Shown here: one piece after another, positions 1-12,527 of the stretch | Position numbering within the stretch: the stretch's first letter is position 1 | Layout of the letters: each line of letters starts with the position of its first letter | Position numbers and translations under genes: made by a program | Notes under the pieces: model-generated | Database searches by the model: none | Seen by the model: only the letters and a program-made list of their open reading frames with translations | Told to the model about the DNA's origin: nothing | Assembly: GCF_030549525.1 (NCBI RefSeq) | Contig: NZ_CP130831.1 | Location: 1-64,000, forward strand | Length of the DNA: 64,000 bases | Direction of reading: 5' to 3' | Source of the DNA: Stenotrophomonas sp. 704A1 | Lineage (GTDB): Bacteria > Pseudomonadota > Gammaproteobacteria > Xanthomonadales > Xanthomonadaceae

Positions 1-1332
1 ATGGATGCCTGGTCCCGTAGTCTCGAGCGCCTCGAAGCGGAGTTCCCGCCTGAAGACGTTCACACCTGGTTGAAGCCGCTGCAGGCCGATCTGCGCGCTG
101 ACAGCCTGGTGCTGTATGCACCGAATGCCTTCATCGTCGATCAGGTGCGTGAACTGTACCTGGCGCGGATCCGCGAACTGCTCACCCATTTCGCCGGTTT
201 CAGCGACGTTTTCCTTGAAATCGGCTCGCGGCCGCGCACCGTGGAGGCGCAGACCGCGCCTGCATCCACGACGTCGGCACATGTGCCGGTGGAACCGCAG
301 GTACCGTTCGCCGGCAATCTGGACAACCACTACACCTTCGCCAACTTCGTCGAAGGCCGCAGCAACCAGCTCGGTCTGGCGGCGGCGTTCCAGGCTGCGC
401 AGAAGCCGGGCGACCGGGCGCACAACCCGCTGCTGCTGTACGGGGGCACCGGCCTGGGCAAGACCCACCTGATGTTTGCCGCCGGCAACGCCATGCGCCA
501 GGCCAATCCGGGGGCAAAGGTGCTGTACCTGCGGTCGGAACAGTTCTTCAGCGCGATGATCCGGGCGCTGCAGGAAAAGACCATGGACCAGTTCAAGCGC
601 CAGTTCCAGCAGGTGGACGCGCTGCTGATCGATGACATCCAGTTCTTCGCCGGCAAGGACCGCACCCAGGAAGAGTTCTTCCACACCTTCAACGCCCTGT
701 TCGATGGCAAACAGCAGATCATCCTGACCTGCGACCGCTATCCGCGCGAGGTGGAAGGCCTGGAAGCGCGCCTGAAGTCGCGACTTGCCTGGGGCCTGTC
801 GGTGGCGATCGAACCGCCGGACTTCGAGACCCGGGCCGCGATCGTGCTGGCCAAGGCCCGCGAGCGCGGCGCCGAGATTCCCGATGATGTCGCGTTCCTG
901 ATCGCCAAGAAGATGCGCTCCAACGTGCGCGACCTCGAAGGCGCGCTGAATACCCTGACCGCCCGCGCCAATTTCACCGGCCGCGCGATCACCACTGAAT
1001 TCGCGCAGGAAACCCTGCGCGATCTGCTGCGCGCCCAGCAGCAGGCGATCAGCATTCCCAACATCCAGAAAACCGTGGCCGACTACTACGGGCTGCAGAT
1101 CAAGGATCTGCTGTCCAAGCGCCGGACCCGTTCCCTGGCCCGCCCGCGCCAGGTCGCCATGGCCCTGACCAAGGAACTGACCGAGCACAGCCTGCCCGAG
1201 ATCGGCGATGCCTTTGCCGGTCGTGATCACACCACGGTGCTGCATGCCTGCCGGCAGATCCGCACCCTGATGGAGACCGACGGCAAGCTCCGCGAGGACT
1301 GGGACAAGCTGATCCGGAAGCTGAGCGAATGA
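1..1332 (+). CDS. dnaA: Chromosomal replication initiator protein DnaA
   Basis: DnaA binds 9-bp boxes at the origin and opens the DNA as an ATP-dependent AAA+ oligomer. The 443-residue product has the short N-terminal domain I (about 1-80), a variable linker, the AAA+ core with Walker [10 protein letters not shown] at about 148-156 and Walker B LLIDD at about 208-212, and the C-terminal DNA-binding domain IV with the signature [14 protein letters not shown] at about 407-420. Length is normal for the family. The window opens on its ATG, so its promoter is outside. It is followed by dnaN, recF and gyrB in the classical origin order, all on the same strand. Confidence 0.98.
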   Translation: MDAWSRSLERLEAEFPPEDVHTWLKPLQADLRADSLVLYAPNAFIVDQVRELYLARIRELLTHFAGFSDVFLEIGSRPRTVEAQTAPASTTSAHVPVEPQVPFAGNLDNHYTFANFVEGRSNQLGLAAAFQAAQKPGDRAHNPLLLYGGTGLGKTHLMFAAGNAMRQANPGAKVLYLRSEQFFSAMIRALQEKTMDQFKRQFQQVDALLIDDIQFFAGKDRTQEEFFHTFNALFDGKQQIILTCDRYPREVEGLEARLKSRLAWGLSVAIEPPDFETRAAIVLAKARERGAEIPDDVAFLIAKKMRSNVRDLEGALNTLTARANFTGRAITTEFAQETLRDLLRAQQQAISIPNIQKTVADYYGLQIKDLLSKRRTRSLARPRQVAMALTKELTEHSLPEIGDAFAGRDHTTVLHACRQIRTLMETDGKLREDWDKLIRKLSE

Positions 1333-1400
1333 TGCACGCTCGCCGATAAGGCGTCACCGCATAAAACGGTGCAGAATCCGGTAGCAAGCGCGGGACAGGG

Positions 1401-1444
1401 TGTGGATAAAAATGCCGTTCGATTTCGCGGTAGATTTATCCACA
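1401..1444. promoter_or_regulatory. Pair of perfect DnaA boxes between dnaA and dnaN
   Basis: Two exact TTATCCACA boxes face each other: one on the minus strand at 1401-1409 and one on the plus strand at 1436-1444. They lie in the 275-bp dnaA-dnaN gap, which then becomes AT-rich just before dnaN (about 1495-1600). They may be part of the origin, an autoregulatory site, or both. Confidence 0.75.
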
Positions 1445-1607
1445 GCTTTCCCCACCCCTTGGGGGCGGGTAATGCAGAGGGTTTCGATGTCTAAAATTCT
1501 TTTGCTTACAACGACTTAGCTGTGTTTTCCAGCAATTCTGCCGCTACCAGCACCACCAAGCTTTTGATTTATTCCACATTTTTTAAAGCATAGGGGCACG
1601 GAACCAC

Positions 1608-2708
1608 ATGCGTTTCACACTGCAGCGCGAAGCCTTTCTCAAGCCGTTGGCACAGGTCGTCAACGTGGTCGAACGCCGCCAGACCCTTCCGGTTCTGGCC
1701 AATTTCCTGGTGCAGGTGCAGAACGGCCAGCTGTCGCTGACCGGCACCGACCTGGAAGTGGAGATGGTGTCGCGGATCGCGGTAGAAGATGCCCAGGACG
1801 GCGAAACCACCATCCCCGCCCGCAAGCTGTTCGAGATCATCCGCGCTCTGCCCGATGGCAGCCGGATCACCGTCTCGCAGACCGGTGACAAGATCACCGT
1901 GCAGGCGGGCCGCAGCCGTTTCACCCTTGCCACCCTGCCCTCCAACGACTTCCCATCGGTGGATGAGGTGGAAGCCACCGAGCGCGTGGCCATTGGCGAA
2001 GCGACCCTGAAGGAACTGATCGAGCGCACCGCGTTCGCGATGGCCCAGCAGGACGTGCGCTATTACCTCAACGGCCTGCTGTTCGACCTGCGCGGCGATG
2101 CGCTGCGCACTGTCGCGACCGACGGCCACCGCCTGGCCCTGTGCGAAACCGACCTGGCCAAGCCGAGCGGTTCCAAGCGCCAGATCATCGTCCCGCGCAA
2201 GGGCGTGACCGAGCTGCAGCGCCTGCTCGAGAGCGGCGATCGCGAGATCGAGCTGGAAGTCGGCCGCAGCCACGTCCGCGTCAAGCGCGACGATGTCACC
2301 TTCACCTCGAAGCTGATCGACGGCCGTTTCCCGGATTACGAAGCCGTGATCCCGATCGGTGCCGACCGTGAAGTGAAGGTCGACCGTGAAGCCCTGCGTG
2401 CCTCGCTGCAGCGTGCCGCGATCCTGTCCAACGAGAAGTACCGCGGTATCCGTGTGGAAGTCTCGCCGGGCAATCTGAAGATCAGCGCGCACAACCCGGA
2501 GCAGGAAGAAGCCCAGGAAGAGATCGAAGCGGATACCACGGTCAGCGATCTGGCCATCGGCTTCAACGTGAACTACCTGCTCGACGCCCTGTCCGCACTG
2601 CGCGATGAGGAAGTCATCATCCAGCTGCGCGATTCCAACTCCTCGGCGCTGGTTCGTGAATCCAGCAGCGAGAAGTCGCGTCATGTGGTGATGCCGCTGC
2701 GTCTCTGA
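1608..2708 (+). CDS. dnaN: DNA polymerase III beta sliding clamp
   Basis: The 366-residue product is a ring-forming processivity clamp. It starts MRFTLQREAFLKPL and ends with the conserved HVVMPLRL tail that is usual for DnaN. The three-domain length is normal. It follows dnaA after 275 bp and is closed by a strong hairpin terminator, so recF is not simply co-transcribed with it here. The start is ATG at 1608, before which lies an AT-rich leader. Confidence 0.98.
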   Translation: MRFTLQREAFLKPLAQVVNVVERRQTLPVLANFLVQVQNGQLSLTGTDLEVEMVSRIAVEDAQDGETTIPARKLFEIIRALPDGSRITVSQTGDKITVQAGRSRFTLATLPSNDFPSVDEVEATERVAIGEATLKELIERTAFAMAQQDVRYYLNGLLFDLRGDALRTVATDGHRLALCETDLAKPSGSKRQIIVPRKGVTELQRLLESGDREIELEVGRSHVRVKRDDVTFTSKLIDGRFPDYEAVIPIGADREVKVDREALRASLQRAAILSNEKYRGIRVEVSPGNLKISAHNPEQEEAQEEIEADTTVSDLAIGFNVNYLLDALSALRDEEVIIQLRDSNSSALVRESSSEKSRHVVMPLRL

Positions 2709-2717
2709 CCGCACTGC

Positions 2718-2733
2718 GGTTCCACGTGGAACC
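2718..2733. promoter_or_regulatory. parS-like centromere site 1
   Basis: The 16-bp palindrome GGTTCCACGTGGAACC has the CCACGTGG core and matches the Pseudomonas-type parS consensus TGTTCCACGTGGAAC(A/C) in 14-15 positions. It lies just after the dnaN stop. ParB would load here for origin segregation; parA and parB are not in the window. Confidence 0.8.
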
Positions 2734-2739
2734 TGTCTA

Positions 2740-2766
2740 CGCCCGGGCCAGTCCCGGGCGTTTTTT
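2740..2766 (+). terminator. Rho-independent terminator of dnaN
   Basis: An 8-bp GC stem (CGCCCGGG at 2740-2747 with CCCGGGCG at 2753-2760) and a 5-nt loop are followed by six T residues. The T tract runs directly into the second parS site. Confidence 0.85.
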
Positions 2767-2781
2767 GTTCCACGTGGAGCA
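2766..2781. promoter_or_regulatory. parS-like centromere site 2
   Basis: TGTTCCACGTGGAGCA differs from the palindromic consensus at one or two positions. It overlaps the last T of the dnaN terminator. Confidence 0.7.
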
Positions 2782-3592
2782 TTGCACTCGTCGTCGGAGG
2801 CACCCGAGTGCTGCCCTGCCGTCCGCGAGCCGGCAGCCTGGTCACTGCCACGCTTCGCGGTGAATCGCGGCCGCTTCCCATCGCGAAGCGGAGTGTCTTC
2901 GGCGTGCGACGTCTGCTCGCTTGAGCAGAGGATCAGAATCCTCGGGTCTCTGCTGACGCTGCTGTCCACAGGCTCGATTCGAGGGCTGAGGCGTGCTGCA
3001 AAGCTTTTAAATCTGGGTATAAATCTAAAGCTTGGTGGTGATGGTAGGAGCAGATTTCATGTAAAACTTAGTCAACTAATTGATATTAAAAGAATTTATG
3101 GTGCTGAAACCCCCTGTATGGAAGGCCCTGAGGCTGGGGGGGAACCTGTGGATAGTTTCGCGGTTCGGCAAAAGGGGCTTTTTTATCCACAGATGACCCA
3201 CACCTTGTGTATAAGTCATACAGGCCGCCTGTGGATGGCGTGGAACGGTACGCCTGAATTTCTTGAATTCTGTGGAACCGTGCAGCGTCATCGGCCGCAG
3301 ATTTCACGCAGAACACGGCGATTGCCAGCCCGGTGTACCGGGGGCAACGGGAGCGGTCATCCGCCAAGAGCGTGGATTCGCTGGAATCTGGGCAGACCAG
3401 TGCACAACGATCGGTCAGAATTCACGCAGTTTCGGCATCGGACCGCTGCTGCCACGTGGAACGCGGCAGTCGCTCCAGGGCTGCCACCCGTGGGAATGCC
3501 CAGGCGATAGCCCCGGGACCGGCTTGACCGATGCAGTAAGCTGATGCGATCCCCTGCTTTCTGCCGCTGCGCGCGGCCGGTTCCTCTCGTCC
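2782..3592. other. dnaN-recF intergenic region: probable oriC with AT-rich unwinding stretch
   Basis: This 800-bp region holds no convincing gene. Bases 3000-3115 are strikingly AT-rich inside a GC-rich neighbourhood and carry a repeated AAAGCTT, as expected for a DNA unwinding element. DnaA boxes follow at once: CTATCCACA (minus, 3147-3155), perfect TTATCCACA (plus, 3183-3191), TTATACACA (minus, 3206-3214) and a weaker one at 3230-3238. Another weak box is at 2962-2970. The combination of an unwinding stretch, clustered boxes and flanking parS sites fits the replication origin. Whether initiation occurs here, at the dnaA-dnaN boxes, or at both cannot be told from sequence alone. Confidence 0.7.
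3448..3463. promoter_or_regulatory. Degenerate parS-like site 3
   Basis: The core CCACGTGG and the right arm AACG are kept, but the left arm is GCTG. It is a weak candidate, listed because it sits inside the parS cluster. Confidence 0.4.
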
Positions 3593-4687
3593 ATGCAGAT
3601 CCGCCGTCTTTCCCTGCACCACCTGCGTCGATTCGATGCAGTGGAGCTGTTGCCGAACCCTGGCTTGAACCTGCTGACCGGCGACAACGGTGCCGGCAAG
3701 ACCAGCGTGCTCGAAGCGCTGCATCTGATGGCCTATGGCCGCAGCTTCCGCGGTCGGGTACGCGACGGCCTGGTACGCCAGGGCCATGAAGCGCTGGAGA
3801 TCTTCGTGGAATGGGACGAACAGCGGGGAACGCTGCCGTTGCAACGGCGGAAGGCCGGCTTGCGTCACAGCGGGCAGGACTGGAAAGGCCGTCTGGATGG
3901 CGAGGACGTTGCCCAGCTCGGGAACCTGTGCGCGGCGCTGGCGGTGGTCACCTTCGAGCCTGGCAGTCATGCGCTGGTGAGTGGTGGCGGTGAACCGCGC
4001 CGCCGTTTCCTCGATTGGGGCCTGTTCCACGTGGAACCAGACTTTCTTTCCCTGTGGCGTCGCTATTCCCGGGCGCTGAAGCAGCGCAATGCCCTGCTCA
4101 AGCAAGGCGGACCGGCGCGGATGCTGGATACCTGGGACCACGAGCTCGCCGAAGCCGGTGAACCGCTCACCAGCCGGCGCCAGCACTATCTGGAACGGCT
4201 GCAGGAAAGAACCATTGCCCTGGCCGATGTTCTCGCGCCGCAGCTGGGTATCCGCGGCCTGGAACTCAGCCCCGGCTGGCGTCGGCACGAGCTGCCCCTG
4301 GCCGATGCCCTGCTCCTGGCCCGCGAGCGCGACCGTCAGGCCGGCTACACCTCGGTCGGCCCACACCGCGCCGACTGGAGCGTGGATTTCACCCACATTC
4401 CGGGCCGAGACGCGCTGTCGCGCGGCCAGGCCAAACTCACGGCGCTGGCCTGCCTGTTGGCGCAGGCCGAGGATTACGCCGAGCAGCGTGGCGAATGGCC
4501 GGTCATCGCGCTGGATGATCTGGCCTCGGAGCTGGACCGCACCCACCAGGCCCGCGTTCTGCAGCGGCTGCTTACCGGCCCGGCGCAGATCTTCGTCACC
4601 GCCACCGAGATCCCGGCAGCGCTCGAGACCCTCAGCGAAATCACCCGGTTCCACGTGGAACATGCACAGATCGTGGCTGTGCCATAG
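3593..4687 (+). CDS. recF: DNA replication and repair protein RecF
   Basis: RecF is an SMC-like ATPase that loads RecA at gapped DNA together with RecO and RecR. The 364-residue product starts [15 protein letters not shown], carries Walker [10 protein letters not shown] at about 30-38 and has the C-terminal signature and Walker B region ([12 protein letters not shown]). Two parS palindromes lie inside the coding sequence; at 4023-4038 they force the peptide FHVEP and at 4647-4662 the peptide FHVEH. Its place between dnaN and gyrB is the standard one. Confidence 0.97.
   Translation: MQIRRLSLHHLRRFDAVELLPNPGLNLLTGDNGAGKTSVLEALHLMAYGRSFRGRVRDGLVRQGHEALEIFVEWDEQRGTLPLQRRKAGLRHSGQDWKGRLDGEDVAQLGNLCAALAVVTFEPGSHALVSGGGEPRRRFLDWGLFHVEPDFLSLWRRYSRALKQRNALLKQGGPARMLDTWDHELAEAGEPLTSRRQHYLERLQERTIALADVLAPQLGIRGLELSPGWRRHELPLADALLLARERDRQAGYTSVGPHRADWSVDFTHIPGRDALSRGQAKLTALACLLAQAEDYAEQRGEWPVIALDDLASELDRTHQARVLQRLLTGPAQIFVTATEIPAALETLSEITRFHVEHAQIVAVP
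4023..4038. promoter_or_regulatory. parS-like centromere site 4, inside recF
   Basis: TGTTCCACGTGGAACC is an exact match to the Pseudomonas-type parS sequence. It is read as codons of recF, so the site is constrained both as DNA and as protein. Confidence 0.85.
4647..4662. promoter_or_regulatory. parS-like centromere site 5, at the 3' end of recF
   Basis: GGTTCCACGTGGAACA is a near-perfect palindrome located 26 bp before the recF stop codon. Confidence 0.8.
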
Positions 4688-4716
4688 TGGGCGCAACAAG
4701 GCCGATCAGCCCCGGC

Positions 4717-7259
<2,543 letters not shown>

Positions 7260-7326
7260 CACAATCGGACCGTGACCGGTGCGCGGGGAGGCGCGCCGGT
7301 CCTGCTCCCCTGAACACAGGTAATCG

Positions 7327-8172
7327 ATGTCCGCTTCCGTCCCGGTTTCCGCCCCGCCGCCGGTTCCCCCGGCGTCCGCCGCGCCACGCCCTGGCTCGCC
7401 TTTGGCCGGCTTTTTCATCGATCTGGGCATTGCAGCCGCGACGCTGTTCGGGCTCAGCCTGATCAGCGGCATGGCCTGGGGCCTGTACCGGACCCTGTCG
7501 ATCACCTACGCCAATTCCCAGGCGTCCGGCGCGGCCGCCGACCCGGCCGCGGTCGCCACGCAACTGGGGCAACCCGGCGCCCTGGGCCAGATCCTGATGG
7601 CGCTGATCGCCACCGGCGGCGCCGCGCTGCTGGTCTATTTCTGGCGACGCCCGGCCGATCGGGCCGAGCGCCAGCGCTCACGGCAGGCCCTGCGCCGACC
7701 CGCCACCTGGGGCTGGACGCTGCTGGTGGCCACCCTGATCGTGATCGGCAGCAACGGCATCGCCTTCCTGGCCAAGCAGATCGGTATCGAGCCGGTCCCC
7801 ACCAATCTGGAGCTGATGCAGAACGCGATCGCGCGTTTTCCGCTGTTCCTGACCCTGTTCGCCGTGGTGCTCGCGCCGGCCTATGAAGAGCTGCTGTTCC
7901 GGCGCGTGCTGTTCGGACGGCTGTGGCAGGCCGGCCGCCCCTGGCTGGGCATGCTGTTGAGCAGCCTGGCCTTCGCCCTGATCCACGAGATTCCCGGCGT
8001 CAGCGACAACGGCCTGCCGGGCATGCTCCAGTTGTGGCTGGTCTACGGTGGCATGGGCGCGGCGTTCTGCTGGCTGTACCGGCGCACGGGCACGCTGTGG
8101 GCCGCGATCGCCGCGCATGCGCTGAACAACGCGGTGGCACTGGCCGCACTGGTGTTTTTCGGTGCAACGTAA
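7327..8172 (+). CDS. CPBP family intramembrane glutamic endopeptidase
   Basis: The 281-residue protein has several membrane segments and the three CPBP/Abi motifs: EELLFRR (E187, E188, R192), ALIHE (H220) and HALNNA (H264, N267). These residues form the intramembrane active site of the Rce1-like family. The N-terminus is alanine- and proline-rich before the first helix at about 27-55. The start is ATG at 7327, 67 bp after gyrB. The substrate is unknown; bacterial members are linked to bacteriocin immunity and protein maturation. Confidence 0.9.
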   Translation: MSASVPVSAPPPVPPASAAPRPGSPLAGFFIDLGIAAATLFGLSLISGMAWGLYRTLSITYANSQASGAAADPAAVATQLGQPGALGQILMALIATGGAALLVYFWRRPADRAERQRSRQALRRPATWGWTLLVATLIVIGSNGIAFLAKQIGIEPVPTNLELMQNAIARFPLFLTLFAVVLAPAYEELLFRRVLFGRLWQAGRPWLGMLLSSLAFALIHEIPGVSDNGLPGMLQLWLVYGGMGAAFCWLYRRTGTLWAAIAAHALNNAVALAALVFFGAT

Positions 8173-8243
8173 GGCCCCGTCCGCTTGACGAAAGATTAAG
8201 CAGACCCGTTACACACTGCGCTTCTGAACACGGGGGTGGATCC

Positions 8244-9050
8244 ATGAAACAACTGCTGCTGGCCATCGTCATCACCACTCTGGTCAGCGCCTGCGCGACC
8301 ACCACGTCCCCTACCGGCCGCCGGCAGATGGTGGGCGGTGTGTCGCAGGCGCAGCTGGACCAGCTGGGGGCGCAGGCGTTCGCCGAAACCAAGCAGAAGG
8401 AAAAGATCAGCAGCGACGGCCGCCAGAACGGTTACGTGCAGTGCGTGGTCAACGCGCTGGTCGCGCAGCTGCCGCCTCAATACCGTGGCGTACGGTGGGA
8501 GACCGCGGTGTTCGTCGACAAGGAACCCAATGCGTTCGCACTGCCCGGTGGCAAGGTGGGCGTGAACACGGGCATCTTCACCGTGGCGAAGAACCAGGAC
8601 CAGCTGGCGGCGGTCATCGGCCACGAGATCGGCCATGTCATCGCGCGCCACCACGAGGAGCGCATCACCCGGCAGATGGGCGCGCAGACCGGCCTGGCGG
8701 TGCTGGGTGCGCTGGCCGGTGCCTACGGCGGCGAAGGCGCGGCCAGCACGGTCAACCAGCTTGGCGGAATGGGCGCGCAGGCCGCCTTCCTGCTGCCGGG
8801 ATCGCGCACCCAGGAGAGCGAGGCCGACGTGATCGGGCAGCGCCTGATGGCCGAAGCCGGATTCAACCCGGCCCAGGCGGTGGATCTGTGGCAGAACATG
8901 ATGGCCGCCAGTGGCGGGCGCAGCCCGCAGTGGTTGTCCACCCACCCCGATCCGGCCAATCGGATCAGGGAGTTGCAGCGTGACGCGCCGGCCCTCGCCC
9001 CCGTTTACCAGCAGGCCCAGGCCGCCGGACGCCGGCCAAAGTGTGGCTGA
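8244..9050 (+). CDS. M48 family metallopeptidase, outer-membrane-type lipoprotein
   Basis: The 268-residue protein begins with a lipoprotein signal (lipobox LVSAC, cysteine near residue 18). It carries the zinc motif HEIGH at 127-131 and the third zinc ligand glutamate in ESEAD at about 193. It resembles LoiP/YggG and the protease part of BepA, periplasmic quality-control enzymes of the outer membrane. The start is ATG at 8244. It stands alone between the CPBP gene and the TPR-tonB block. Confidence 0.9.
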   Translation: MKQLLLAIVITTLVSACATTTSPTGRRQMVGGVSQAQLDQLGAQAFAETKQKEKISSDGRQNGYVQCVVNALVAQLPPQYRGVRWETAVFVDKEPNAFALPGGKVGVNTGIFTVAKNQDQLAAVIGHEIGHVIARHHEERITRQMGAQTGLAVLGALAGAYGGEGAASTVNQLGGMGAQAAFLLPGSRTQESEADVIGQRLMAEAGFNPAQAVDLWQNMMAASGGRSPQWLSTHPDPANRIRELQRDAPALAPVYQQAQAAGRRPKCG

Positions 9051-9181
9051 GTGCGCAGATTCATGCTGTATTGCAGCACATAAAACGATTTCTCACGCCA
9101 TCTGTTTCTGATACGTTTGGCGGCTCAGATTTTTCTGACAGTCCGACTTTGCCGCTCCCGGCGGTTCGATCGAGGTGAACG

Positions 9182-10369
9182 ATGATTTCCCGTAACCACA
9201 AAGCTGTGCTTTCCGTCCTCATCGCGACTGCCCTGACCGGCGCCGTGGTCACCGATGCGTTCGCGCAGTCCTCGCGTTCGTCCGAGCGTGGCAACCGCGG
9301 TGGCAAGCAGGCCAAGGCCGAGGTGCTGTTCCCGGATGCAACCCGCCAGGAGCCGGCGGCGAAGTCGTCGGCGAAGCTGGGCAGCAAGCTGCAGAAAATG
9401 ATTGACAGCTACAACAAGGAAAAGTTCCCGGAGACCCGCACGCTGGCCGATGAGGTTCTGGCCAACGACGGTGCCAACGAATACGACAAGTCGCTCGCAG
9501 CCCAGCTGGCCTCGCAGGCGGCTTACCAGACCGACGACACCCCGGCCGCGATCGCGTACCTGAAGCAGGTCCTGCAGTTCAACGGCCTGGACAACAACGG
9601 CCACTTCCAGTCGATGTTGATGCTGGGCCAGCTGCAGATCCAGGAAGACCAGACCGCCGAAGGCCTGGCGACCCTGGACAAGTACTTCGCCGAGAGCAAG
9701 TCGACCAAGCCGGAAGAACTGATCATCAAGGGCCAGGCGCTGTACCAGCTGGAGCGCTACCAGGAAGCGATCCCGGTGCTGAAGCAGGCCATCGCCGGCG
9801 CCACCGAGCCGAAGGACAACTGGAACCAGCTGCTGATGGCCGCCCTGGCCGAAGCTGGCCAGACCGGTGAGGCCGTGCAGGCCGCCGAGGCACTGGCCGC
9901 GAAGAACCCCACTGACAAGAAGGCCCAGCTGAACCTGGCCAACATGTACATGCAGGCGGACCAGATGCCGAAGGCCGCCGCGGTGATGGACAAGCTGCGC
10001 AGCAGCGGCCAGCTCACCGAAGAGCGTGAGTACAAGCAGCTGTACTCGATCTACGCCAATACCGAGAACAAGGAAAAGGACGTCATCGCGGTCATCAACG
10101 AAGGGTTGCAGAAGGGCATCCTGAAGCCGGATTACCAGGTCTACCTGGCGCTGGCCCAGTCCTACTACTACTCCGACCAGGTGCCGCAGGCGATCGATGC
10201 GTGGCAGAAGGCCGCCCCGCTCTCCAAGGACGGTGAGACCTACCTGAATCTGGCACGTGTCTTGCACAGTGAAGGGCGTGTCCCGGAGGCCAAGCAGGCC
10301 GCCCAGCAGGCGCTGGCGAAGGGCGTGAAGAACCAGGCTGATGCCAAGAAAATCATCAACCTGAAGTAA
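9182..10369 (+). CDS. Periplasmic tetratricopeptide-repeat protein upstream of tonB
   Basis: The 395-residue protein has a Sec signal peptide (cleavage after about DAFAQ, residue 29), a short basic linker and then helical TPR-type repeats through most of its length, such as QALYQLERYQEAIPVLKQAI. It is a likely scaffold. Its position 143 bp before tonB on the same strand suggests a role with the TonB system, but no activity can be read from the sequence. The start is ATG at 9182, preceded by GAGGTG. Confidence 0.85.
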   Translation: MISRNHKAVLSVLIATALTGAVVTDAFAQSSRSSERGNRGGKQAKAEVLFPDATRQEPAAKSSAKLGSKLQKMIDSYNKEKFPETRTLADEVLANDGANEYDKSLAAQLASQAAYQTDDTPAAIAYLKQVLQFNGLDNNGHFQSMLMLGQLQIQEDQTAEGLATLDKYFAESKSTKPEELIIKGQALYQLERYQEAIPVLKQAIAGATEPKDNWNQLLMAALAEAGQTGEAVQAAEALAAKNPTDKKAQLNLANMYMQADQMPKAAAVMDKLRSSGQLTEEREYKQLYSIYANTENKEKDVIAVINEGLQKGILKPDYQVYLALAQSYYYSDQVPQAIDAWQKAAPLSKDGETYLNLARVLHSEGRVPEAKQAAQQALAKGVKNQADAKKIINLK

Positions 10370-10512
10370 GTAGGAATAACGCCTGAACGCCTGCTCAGTT
10401 GATGCGCAGGCGCTCAGGATTGGTATAAGCTTGGAGGTTCCTGCGGTGTCATGCACCGCTGATCAGGGATCCCGCCCCCGGGATTCCGGCCCCACTATTG
10501 AGCTCTTGGCGC

Positions 10513-11181
<669 letters not shown>

Positions 11182-11275
11182 TGCGCCCGGGTGGCCGCCT
11201 GGCCACCCTCGCCTTCCGTTCGATTGTTTAGCTTAGCTACACCCTTTATCACCACACACAACAAAGGTAAGCGTC

Positions 11276-12037
11276 ATGCTGCAGGAAATTTTCATCGCCG
11301 CTGCTGCCGGGGGCAATCCGTCCAATGCCCTGTCGCAGATGGGCTTCGAGCATCTGATCCACGAAATGACCACCAAGCCGGGTGATTTCGCGGTTTCCTG
11401 GGTCGTGCTGCTGACCCTGGTGATCATGTCGGCCATGTCCTGGTACTGGACCGTCATCAACATCTTCCGCGCTACCCGCCTGAAGAGCGCTGCTGACCGC
11501 GTCGTCAGCCTGTTCTGGGATACCCCGAACGCACAGGACGCCATCCGTGCGATGGAAGAACAGCCGGCTTCGGAGCCGTTCTCGAAGATCGCCCTGGACG
11601 CTGCCCAGGCAGCTGCCCACCACCAGCGCGCTGAAGGCGGCGCCACCGGTGGCGTGGGTGAGAACCTGAGCCGTTCGGAGTTCGTCGACCGCGCCCTGCG
11701 CCAGGCCGTCACCCGTGAAAGCAACAAGCTGCAGTCGGGCATGACCCTGCTGGCCACCGTCGGTGCAACCGCTCCGTTCGTCGGTCTGCTGGGTACCGTG
11801 TGGGGCATCTACGGCGCGCTGATCAAGATCGGTGCCACCGGCTCCGCTTCGATCGACGCCGTTGCCGGCCCGGTGGGTGAAGCGCTGATCATGACCGCGA
11901 TCGGTCTGTTCGTCGCCATCCCGGCCGTGTTCGCCTTCAACTTCTTCAGCAAGATCAACAGCGCGACCATCAGCAAGTTCGATACCTTCGCGCACGACCT
12001 GCACGACTTCTTCGCCACCGGTTCGCGCGTCCGCTGA
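11276..12037 (+). CDS. exbB: Biopolymer transport protein ExbB (MotA/TolQ/ExbB family)
   Basis: ExbB is the five-subunit proton channel core of the TonB motor. The 253-residue product has three membrane segments (about 39-62, 158-185 and 200-225) with the family motif TVGATAPFVGLLGTVWGI. The start is ATG at 11276, preceded by AAAGGTAA. It lies 94 bp after tonB and 61 bp before exbD1, as one transcription unit. Confidence 0.95.
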   Translation: MLQEIFIAAAAGGNPSNALSQMGFEHLIHEMTTKPGDFAVSWVVLLTLVIMSAMSWYWTVINIFRATRLKSAADRVVSLFWDTPNAQDAIRAMEEQPASEPFSKIALDAAQAAAHHQRAEGGATGGVGENLSRSEFVDRALRQAVTRESNKLQSGMTLLATVGATAPFVGLLGTVWGIYGALIKIGATGSASIDAVAGPVGEALIMTAIGLFVAIPAVFAFNFFSKINSATISKFDTFAHDLHDFFATGSRVR

Positions 12038-12098
12038 TTGCGGCGCGCGTCACCCAGCGACGAAGTAAGTAGTCACCAAGATCTAGACGGAGCCCGTT

Positions 12099-12524
12099 AT
12101 GGCTTTCAGTAGTGGTAACAGCGGCGGCCCCATGGCCGACATCAACGTTACGCCCCTCGTGGACGTGATGCTGGTGCTGCTGATCATCTTCATCATCACG
12201 GCGCCGCTGATGTCCCACAAGGTCAAGGTGGATCTGCCGGAGGCCAACCTGGTCCAGAAGCCGGACGACACCAACGACCGCAAGGGTCCCATCACCCTGG
12301 CAGTCAAGGAAGACGGTTCGATCTACTGGAACGACGAGGAAATCGACAAGCAGACGCTCGAGTCGCGCTTGGCGACCGCCGCCCAGCAGACCCCGCAGCC
12401 GCCGTTGAACCTGCGTGGTGACCGCACCACCAAGATGCGCGTCATCAACGAGATGACCAAGGTCGCGCAGGAGCAGGGCATGCTGGACGTCGGCTTCGTC
12501 GCGACCAAAGAGAAGGGGCAATAA
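12099..12524 (+). CDS. exbD1: Biopolymer transport protein ExbD (first copy)
   Basis: The 141-residue product has the usual ExbD plan: a short cytoplasmic start ([20 protein letters not shown]), one membrane helix with the proton-carrying aspartate in the [15 protein letters not shown] motif, and a periplasmic domain. It is followed by a paralogue after only 3 bp. The doubled exbD arrangement is known from Xanthomonas. Confidence 0.95.
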   Translation: MAFSSGNSGGPMADINVTPLVDVMLVLLIIFIITAPLMSHKVKVDLPEANLVQKPDDTNDRKGPITLAVKEDGSIYWNDEEIDKQTLESRLATAAQQTPQPPLNLRGDRTTKMRVINEMTKVAQEQGMLDVGFVATKEKGQ

Positions 12525-12527
12525 GCC

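Noticed and set aside
2782..3510. 242-codon frame between dnaN and recF
   Set aside because: It crosses the DnaA boxes and the AT-rich origin region, has no domain, and lacks a ribosome binding site.
3422..4699. 425-codon frame antisense to recF
   Set aside because: recF on the other strand has all family motifs; the antisense product is a composition artefact.
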